Notes under the pieces: generated by a model | Told to the model about the DNA's origin: nothing | Database searches by the model: none | Seen by the model: the letters and a program-made list of their open reading frames with translations, nothing else | Assembly (NCBI GenBank): GCA_905199225.1 | Contig: CAJKFS010000012.1 | Location: forward strand, 1 to 55,888 | Direction of reading: 5' to 3' | DNA: 55,888 nucleotides | Origin: an uncultured Collinsella sp. | Lineage (GTDB): Bacteria > Actinomycetota > Coriobacteriia > Coriobacteriales > Coriobacteriaceae | Translations under genes and position numbers: made by a program | Shown here: positions 50,533 to 55,888 of the stretch, in pieces | How positions within the stretch are numbered: the first letter of the stretch is position 1 | Layout: each line of letters starts with the position of its first letter

Positions 50533-51729
50533 ATGAGTCAGGCAAGGCAAGACGGTATCGCGCTCAAGCAGTGGCTCCCGCTTATCGGGCTCGCCTGTTG
50601 CGCGTTCGTGTTCAACACGTCGGAGTTTATGCCCATCGGCCTTCTGACTGATATTGCCGCGTCGTTCTCGCTCACCGAGGCCCAGGCAGGCATCATGATT
50701 TCGGTCTACGCCTGGGGCGTCATGCTGCTGTCACTGCCGCTTATGGTGTTTGCCTCGCGTTTTGAATTCAAGCGGATGCTGCTCGGCGTGCTCGCCGTGT
50801 TCTCCTTGGGCCAGTTCCTGTCCGCTGTGGCACCGACATATCCCATCCTGGTCTGTGCGCGCCTGGTGGTCGCCTGCGCGCATGCCGTGTTCTGGTCAGT
50901 CGCCTCGATTATGGCCTCGCGCCTGGTCGACACCCGTCACGGGGCGCTCGCCATCAGCATGATCGCCACGGGCTCGTCCATCGCACAGATCTTTGGCCTG
51001 CCGATCGGCCGCGCCATCGGCCTGGCCGTGGGCTGGCGCATGACGTTTGCCGTGGTCGGGGCTTTTTCTGCCGTCGCGGTGGTGTACCAGGCCGCCGTGT
51101 TCCCGGCCATGCCGGCGGGCGAGCGCTTTACCGTCAAACAGCTGCCCGAGCTGCTCAAGAACCCGTTCCTGATCGCGCTCTACGCGGTCACGGTTTTTAT
51201 GGCGACCGGCTACTACGCGGGTTACAGCTATATCGAGCCGTTCCTGGCACAGGTCGCGCACGTCGACGCAAGCGCTATTACCATGACGTTGACGGCGTTC
51301 GGCTGCTCTGGTCTGCTCGGAAGCTGGCTGTTCGGCCGCCTGTTCGACGGGCACCGGTTCCCGTTCTTGGCTATCACGCTCTCCGGCGTGCCGGTGGCCC
51401 TGCTGCTCATGGGTCCGGTTGCACCGTCGCTCGTCGCCGTTCTCGCTGTTTGCGCGCTATGGGGCTGCTGCGCCACGGCCTTTAACGTGGCGTTCCAGGC
51501 CGAGCTTATCAAGTACACGCCGTCGGACTCGTCGGCTGTCGCCATGTCGATTTTCTCGGGCCTGTTCAATCTCGGTATTGGAACAGGCACGGCGATTGGT
51601 GGCGCCGTGGTGTCGGGCCCGGGCATCGCTTGGATCGGCTACGCGGGCGGCACGATCGCCGTCGTGGGCGTCATCCTCGCTATCACGGTGCTATTCCCGG
51701 CCATACGCCGCGCAAAGCTCGTCGCCTAA
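50533..51729 (+). CDS. MFS transporter (DHA1-like efflux)
   Basis: A 398-residue major facilitator protein with twelve predicted helices. After LPLIGLACCAFVFNTSEFMPIGLLTDIA comes the conserved loop ASRFEFKRMLLGV between helices 2 and 3. The sequence resembles the SotB/YdeA sugar-efflux and arabinose-export group in the SEFMPIGLL element. The ATG at 50533 follows TTGGAGA; an upstream TTG is less likely. Substrate unknown; it may export sugars or drugs. Confidence 0.85.
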   Translation: MSQARQDGIALKQWLPLIGLACCAFVFNTSEFMPIGLLTDIAASFSLTEAQAGIMISVYAWGVMLLSLPLMVFASRFEFKRMLLGVLAVFSLGQFLSAVAPTYPILVCARLVVACAHAVFWSVASIMASRLVDTRHGALAISMIATGSSIAQIFGLPIGRAIGLAVGWRMTFAVVGAFSAVAVVYQAAVFPAMPAGERFTVKQLPELLKNPFLIALYAVTVFMATGYYAGYSYIEPFLAQVAHVDASAITMTLTAFGCSGLLGSWLFGRLFDGHRFPFLAITLSGVPVALLLMGPVAPSLVAVLAVCALWGCCATAFNVAFQAELIKYTPSDSSAVAMSIFSGLFNLGIGTGTAIGGAVVSGPGIAWIGYAGGTIAVVGVILAITVLFPAIRRAKLVA

Positions 51730-51744
51730 TCACGTCCCCTCATC

Positions 51745-51811
51745 AGTTGCGGTGAAATACGGACTGCTGGGTCCAATAAACCCGGCAAACAGTCCGTATT
51801 TCACCGCAACT
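51745..51811. repeat. Palindromic 22-23-22 repeat, copy 2
   Basis: Arms 51745-51766 and 51790-51811 are exact reverse complements, 22 bp each, around a 23-nt spacer. The arms match the copy at 1861-1927 except for the two positions where that copy is mismatched. Confidence 0.85.
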
Positions 51812-51828
51812 TAGAAAGGGGCTGGGGC

Positions 51829-51856
51829 AGCTAAAGAGACACGTCCCAAATTAGCT
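51829..51856. repeat. Hairpin repeat with GACACGTCCC loop
   Basis: AGCTAA (51829-51834) pairs with TTAGCT (51851-51856), with further G-C pairs outside; the loop includes AGAGACACGTCCC. It lies 17 nt from palindrome copy 2, as the hairpin at 1825 lies beside copy 1. The loop is a degenerate member of the family. Confidence 0.55.
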
Positions 51857-51910
51857 ACCCTGCCGGGCATACAATGGATGTCGTTGTGTTGAGCTTACCG
51901 GGAGGTTGCT

Positions 51911-53287
51911 ATGTGGGCATACGAGACGACGTTCTATCAGATCTATCCGCTGGGCTTTTGCGGAGCTCCGCGCGAGAACGCCGCACCCGTTGCCGAGGAT
52001 GAGCTCGCCCAGGCTGCTAACGCCGTGCCCAATCCCGATGCTCCTATCATGAAAATCGCCCAATGGGCCGACTACCTGCAGAAACTCGGCGTTGGCGCTG
52101 TGCTCATCAACCCGCCGCTCGAGTCTGATAGCCACGGCTACGACACGCGCAGCCTGCGCCACATCGACCGTCGCTTGGGTGGGGATGCCGACTTTGCCGC
52201 CGTGTGCGAGACGCTGCACGCTCATGGCATCCGCGTGGTGCTCGATGCCGTCTTCAACCATGTCGGTCGTGGCTTTTGGGCCTTCCGCGATGTGCGGGAG
52301 CGCAAGTGGGACTCGCCCTACAAGGACTGGTTCCACATCAGCTTTGACGGTGACTCGTGCTACGGCGATGGCTTTTGGTACGAGGGCTGGGAGGGTCATT
52401 TTGAGCTCGTAAAGCTCAACTTGCAAAATCCTGCCGTAGTCGATTACCTGCTCGAGTCCGTGCGCCGCTGGGCCGAGGTCTTTGGCGTCGACGGCCTGCG
52501 CCTGGACGTTGCCTATATGCTCGACCGCGACTTTATGCGCCGCCTGCACGCTTTTACCCGTGAGCTCAAGCCCGACTTTGTGCTGATCGGCGAGACGCTC
52601 CACGGCGACTACAGCCAAATCGTCAACGACGAGATGCTCGACTCCTGCACCAACTACGAGTGCTACAAGGGCCTGTACTCCAGCTTTAACTCGGTCAACA
52701 TGTTCGAGATCGCCCATTCGCTGCACCGTCAGTTTGGCGGCGACCCCTGGTGCATCTACCGCGGCAAACATCTGCTGTCGTTTGTCGACAACCACGATGT
52801 GCCGCGCCTGGCGAGCATCCTCACCGACAAGTCCTGTCTGCGTCCCGCCTACGGCATGCTCTTTGGCATGCCGGGCATCCCGTGCGTCTACTATGGCAGC
52901 GAGTGGGGAATTGCTGGCGAAAAGGGCGGCCCCGATGGCGACTGGGCGCTGCGCCCTGCGCTCGATGAGCCTGCGCCCAACGAGCTGACGGCGTTCATCA
53001 CGCAACTCGCACACCTTCGCTCGGCCGACGACGCGGCTGCCCGTGCTCTCAACTACGGTGCCTATCGCAACGTGGTGATCCAGAACAAGCAGCTGCTGTT
53101 CGAGCGCGCCTGTGACGGCGCGACGGTACTCGTGGCGGTGAATGCCGTGGGTGAACCTTACGCCTTTGGCGCTGGCGAACTCAACGGCTCCTTCGTCGAC
53201 CTGCTTGCCGACGACGCGCTCGCTGTCGAGCTGAAGGGTACCCTCGAGCTTGCGCCCTACGAGGTGCGCTATCTGTTGAGGGCCTAG
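51911..53287 (+). CDS. GH13 alpha-amylase family protein
   Basis: A 458-residue cytosolic glycoside hydrolase. The four GH13 regions are visible: VVLDAVFNHVG (I), GLRLDVAYM with the nucleophile Asp (II), LIGETLHGD with the acid/base Glu (III) and FVDNHDVPR (IV). A shortened C-terminal beta domain follows. No signal peptide. It is shorter than most cyclomaltodextrinases and lacks their N-terminal domain; it probably acts on maltodextrins or small alpha-glucans inside the cell. The ATG follows GGGAGGTTGCT. The glycosylase gene begins 3 nt after it. Confidence 0.9.
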   Translation: MWAYETTFYQIYPLGFCGAPRENAAPVAEDELAQAANAVPNPDAPIMKIAQWADYLQKLGVGAVLINPPLESDSHGYDTRSLRHIDRRLGGDADFAAVCETLHAHGIRVVLDAVFNHVGRGFWAFRDVRERKWDSPYKDWFHISFDGDSCYGDGFWYEGWEGHFELVKLNLQNPAVVDYLLESVRRWAEVFGVDGLRLDVAYMLDRDFMRRLHAFTRELKPDFVLIGETLHGDYSQIVNDEMLDSCTNYECYKGLYSSFNSVNMFEIAHSLHRQFGGDPWCIYRGKHLLSFVDNHDVPRLASILTDKSCLRPAYGMLFGMPGIPCVYYGSEWGIAGEKGGPDGDWALRPALDEPAPNELTAFITQLAHLRSADDAAARALNYGAYRNVVIQNKQLLFERACDGATVLVAVNAVGEPYAFGAGELNGSFVDLLADDALAVELKGTLELAPYEVRYLLRA

Positions 53288-53290
53288 GCC

Positions 53291-53854
53291 ATGGCTGCGT
53301 CCGACGAGGGCTATCAACATATTGAGCATGGGTTTGAACCCGTGTTCGACCAGCACTCGCGCGTTTTGGTGCTGGGGTCGTTTCCCTCGGTGCTTTCGCG
53401 CGCCAATGCCTTTTATTACGGCAACCCTCAGAACCGCTTTTGGCGTGTGATGGCCGCGTGCCTCGGTGCGCCCGTGCCGCCCAACGAGGGCGATCCTTTG
53501 GCGAGTAGTGAGCCCGCGACGCTCGATGCCTCCATTGCCGCCAAGCGGGCCATGCTGCTGAACGGCGGCGTGGCCCTGTGGGATGTGATTGAGAGCTGCG
53601 ACATTAAGGGCTCGAGCGACGCGAGCATTCGTAACGTTGTGCCGGCACATATCGAGCGCATTACCGATGCCGCGCCGATCGAGGTCGTTGTCTGTAACGG
53701 CGGTACGGCAGGGCGACTCTACAAACGCTACTTGCAAGATCGGACGGGGTTGCCCGCCGTCGTCCTGCCCTCGACAAGTCCTGCCAATGCCGCCTGGCGA
53801 CTGGAGCGTCTTGTCGAGCGTTGGCACGAAGCCGTTGACTGGGCTGTTATTTAA
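53291..53854 (+). CDS. DNA-deoxyinosine glycosylase (UDG family 6)
   Basis: A 187-residue protein of the HDG group of the uracil-DNA glycosylase superfamily, which removes hypoxanthine from deaminated adenine. LVLGSFPSVLSRA is the family motif 1 (GSFPS), followed by FYYGNPQNRFWRV and the C-terminal loop VLPSTSPANA. It ends one nt before the convergent neighbour. Pairing with an amylase gene seems a loose transcriptional link. Confidence 0.85.
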   Translation: MAASDEGYQHIEHGFEPVFDQHSRVLVLGSFPSVLSRANAFYYGNPQNRFWRVMAACLGAPVPPNEGDPLASSEPATLDASIAAKRAMLLNGGVALWDVIESCDIKGSSDASIRNVVPAHIERITDAAPIEVVVCNGGTAGRLYKRYLQDRTGLPAVVLPSTSPANAAWRLERLVERWHEAVDWAVI

Positions 53855-53855
53855 T

Positions 53856-54518
53856 TTAGATTTTTGTTTGAGCGTGGGCGCCCAGACGTTTCAGAACGCC
53901 TCGCCAGATCGGCGCGGGCACGGCTGGCTCGGCGCAAACCATGCCGTCGGCGTCGACGTTGGCGGCATTGCCGCCGCCAAGTCGCTGTGCATGCTCGACG
54001 GAACATCCCATGCGAACGGCGCCCACGAGCTTGTCCATGGCCTCAGAAAACGGTCGCCGCAAGAGTCCCATGCGCGGGGAGCGACGAAGCGCTGCGATGC
54101 CGCTGCCGCCGTAGATGGCAACGCCGCCACACCACAATTGGTCATGGCGCTCGCATACCTTGTGCAGACGAACGGCGGTCCCACGCGCCTGCTCAGTGTC
54201 CTCTTGTGCGGCTCGAATCGCGGCATAGACGCGCGTTCCCGTACTGCCAAAGCGCTCAAGCGCCTGCTCGATAGCAGCCAACGTCTTATCGTCAGCCACA
54301 TCTTCAATGGCTAGCACGATGCCATCGGCAACGCTGCCGGCGTCATTTGCCTTCAAGTCGACCGGGCGGGGGAGTGCGGTGCCGGAAAGCCGGGCATAGG
54401 CGGCGATGGCATCCTGCAGGTCCCAGAGCAAAAACTCAAGATCGGCGCTATTGGGAATGCTGATATACGCAATGGTTTGCAGCGTTTTTGGTACATCGCC
54501 GCGCGCGGTCGGCTCCAT
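53856..54518 (-). CDS. Unrecognised protein, possibly flavodoxin-like
   Basis: A 220-residue protein that I cannot assign firmly. Alternating hydrophobic strands and helices (IAYISIPNSADLEFLLWDL, ADGIVLAIEDVADDKTLAAI, TRVYAAIRAAQED) and a Gly-rich turn WCGGVAIYGGSG suggest an alpha/beta fold such as a flavodoxin-like oxidoreductase, but no flavin or NAD signature is decisive. It opens divergently from the aminotransferase and converges on the glycosylase with 1 nt between. Start ATG at 54518 follows AAAGGAGG. Confidence 0.5.
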   Translation of the reverse strand: MEPTARGDVPKTLQTIAYISIPNSADLEFLLWDLQDAIAAYARLSGTALPRPVDLKANDAGSVADGIVLAIEDVADDKTLAAIEQALERFGSTGTRVYAAIRAAQEDTEQARGTAVRLHKVCERHDQLWCGGVAIYGGSGIAALRRSPRMGLLRRPFSEAMDKLVGAVRMGCSVEHAQRLGGGNAANVDADGMVCAEPAVPAPIWRGVLKRLGAHAQTKI

Positions 54519-54611
54519 GCTGCCTCCTTTCCGGTTGGTTTCCGTTTAGGTTACACCGTCCGGCGGCGCCCCGCCGCGCTATCCTAGTGCAACCCTTACG
54601 AAAGGAACGCC

Positions 54612-55748
54612 ATGCGACTGCCCATGAATACCTCGCTTGCCACGCTCAAGCCCTCCGGTATCCGCCGAATCAACGCGCTCGCCGCCCAGCACCCGGGGTG
54701 CATTGCGCTTGCGCTTGGCGAGCCCGATTTTCCCACGCCCGATGTGATTAGCGCCGAGGTGACCGCCGCACTGGACCGCGGTGACACGCACTATCCGCCC
54801 AACAACGGTCGCTCCGCCCTGCGTGAGGCGTTATCTGCCTACATGGGGGACGCGGGCCTTACGTTTTCGGCCGACGAGGTCATCCTGACCGACGGCGCGA
54901 CCGAGGCACTGTCGGCAACATTCATGGCTATGCTCAACCCCGGCGACGAGGTCGTCATCCCCACGCCGGCCTTTGGCCTGTACGAAAGCATCGTCGTGGC
55001 CAACCACGCCAAAGCGGTCTTTTTGGATACGGAGCCTGCGCAATTTCAGATTGACGAGGACGCACTTCGTGCTTGCGTGACGCCGGCGACCAAGGCCATC
55101 GTCATCTGCACGCCCAACAATCCTACGGGCTGCATCCTCAACGCGGCATCGCTCGACGCCGTGGCACACGTGGCAGAGCAGGCGGGCATCTACGTGGTCT
55201 GCGACGACGTATACAACCGCCTAGTCTATGTGGATGGCTACGAGCGCTTTGCCCAGCGCCGCCCGGAGCTACGCGAGCAGACGGTGGTCATCGAGAGCTT
55301 CTCCAAGCCCTGGGCCATGACCGGCTGGCGCTTAGGCTGGCTCGCAGCGGCAACCCCCGTCATCGCCGAGATCGCAAAAGCCCACCAATACTTAGTATCG
55401 AGCGCCGTCTCCTTTGAGATGGACGCCGCAGCGCGAGCCCTGACCGTCGACCCAACCCCCATGCTCAAAGTCTACCGAGCCCGCCGCGAACGCGTACTCG
55501 CAGCCTTAGACGCCATGGGCCTCGACGTAGTGGAACCAGCCGGCGCCTTCTACGCCTTCCCCAGCATCAAACAGTACGGCCTAACCAGCGAAGTCTTCTG
55601 CATCAAAGCCATCAAAGAGGCCAACGTAGCCCTAGTCCCGGGCGACTGCTTCGGAACCGAAGGCCACATCCGCCTAAGCTATTGTGTTTCCGACCAAGAT
55701 TTGGACGAAGGCCTAAATCGCCTGTCCACCTTCATTTCAACCTTATAG
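54612..55748 (+). CDS. Class I/II pyridoxal-phosphate aminotransferase
   Basis: A 378-residue fold-type I aminotransferase of the AspC/PatA-like group. DGATEALSATFMAML holds the phosphate-binding turn, CTPNNPTG the substrate loop with the Asn, CDDVYNRLVY the Asp-Tyr pair, SFSKPWAMTGWRLGW the PLP-bound Lys (about residue 236), and IRLSYC the substrate-binding Arg. Substrate could be aspartate, an aromatic or a branched amino acid. The ATG at 54612 follows AAAGGAA. Codon use changes in the last third, with many A-ending codons (CTA, GTA, TTA, GCA). The 140 bp after the gene hold nothing I can identify. Confidence 0.9.
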   Translation: MRLPMNTSLATLKPSGIRRINALAAQHPGCIALALGEPDFPTPDVISAEVTAALDRGDTHYPPNNGRSALREALSAYMGDAGLTFSADEVILTDGATEALSATFMAMLNPGDEVVIPTPAFGLYESIVVANHAKAVFLDTEPAQFQIDEDALRACVTPATKAIVICTPNNPTGCILNAASLDAVAHVAEQAGIYVVCDDVYNRLVYVDGYERFAQRRPELREQTVVIESFSKPWAMTGWRLGWLAAATPVIAEIAKAHQYLVSSAVSFEMDAAARALTVDPTPMLKVYRARRERVLAALDAMGLDVVEPAGAFYAFPSIKQYGLTSEVFCIKAIKEANVALVPGDCFGTEGHIRLSYCVSDQDLDEGLNRLSTFISTL

Positions 55749-55888
55749 CCCAACGGGACGCAACACATCAGCCCACCGACCTAAGCATTATGAGTGGGGC
55801 GCGTCGCTCAACGGACACGAGGATTCGCAGCAAAGTTACCGCAGCTCCGGTCCGAGGGGCCGGGTTGAGATTTTCGTAGATTCCGCAC

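Noticed and set aside
51851..53827. Open frame of 658 codons opposite the amylase and glycosylase genes
   Set aside because: Crosses two genes with intact catalytic motifs; no protein family is recognisable.

Overview
The window is bacterial chromosome from a high-GC Gram-positive, most likely a gut Coriobacteriia of the genus Collinsella. The support is the codon bias, strong GGAGG-type ribosome binding sites, a cytosolic PepD dipeptidase, a large acyl-CoA dehydratase activase with its TetR regulator, the EF-Tu/rpmG/tRNA-Trp/secE/nusG/rplK/rplA order, and many intergenic hairpins. Assignment to genus is inference from gene content; no rRNA is present.

Layout. 1-2.7 kb: a ThrE-type amino-acid exporter, two palindromic repeats and a DUF2798 membrane protein. 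2.85-8.1 kb: a 1479-residue acyl-CoA dehydratase activase overlapping a TetR regulator, with a perfect 10-1-10 palindrome (probable operator) upstream. 8.2-12.6 kb: clpC and pepD. 12.7-15.4 kb on the minus strand: hipBA toxin-antitoxin and mntP with a yybP-ykoY manganese riboswitch. 15.5-21.1 kb: disA-ispD-ispF-cysS and rlmB-NYN nuclease. 21.1-29.6 kb: an accessory block with a second HipA-type kinase fused to a DNA-binding domain, tRNA-Thr, tandem hairpins, and a beta-glucoside operon (bglA, PTS EIIBC, divergent RpiR regulator) whose EIIBC gene is split by a complete IS21-type element with a 4-bp target duplication. 29.8-34.3 kb: tRNA-Tyr/Thr/Met, tuf, rpmG, tRNA-Trp, secE, nusG, rplK, rplA. 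34.3-43.1 kb on the minus strand: a phosphoesterase coupled to a cytosolic BMP-family protein with a ParB-like N-terminus, MscS, a wall-anchored 5'-nucleotidase, and an ABC importer (ATPase, permease, Tat lipoprotein). 43.2-46.4 kb on the minus strand: WYL regulator, asnS, glucose-type EIIA. 46.7-55.7 kb: esterase, small unknown protein, FeoA-FeoB fusion, MFS exporter, GH13 amylase, DNA-deoxyinosine glycosylase, an unknown protein and a class I aminotransferase.

How it fits together. The backbone clpC ... disA-ispD-ispF ... cysS ... rlmB-yacP ... rpmG-secE-nusG-rplK-rplA keeps the order known from Bacillus subtilis, but two accessory blocks break it. Each block carries a HipA-family kinase with its own inverted-repeat operator. 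The bgl operon lacks an EIIA domain, so the free EIIA at 46 kb could have served it before the IS inactivated it.

The most unusual material is non-coding: a family of intergenic hairpins with different stems but a shared CCTGTCCC-like loop, two copies of a 22-23-22 palindrome that each lie beside one of those hairpins, two tandem 11-25-11 hairpins with a compensated base pair, and an operator interleaved with a terminator at hipBA/mntP. The protein with the most unexplained architecture is the ParB-like/BMP fusion.
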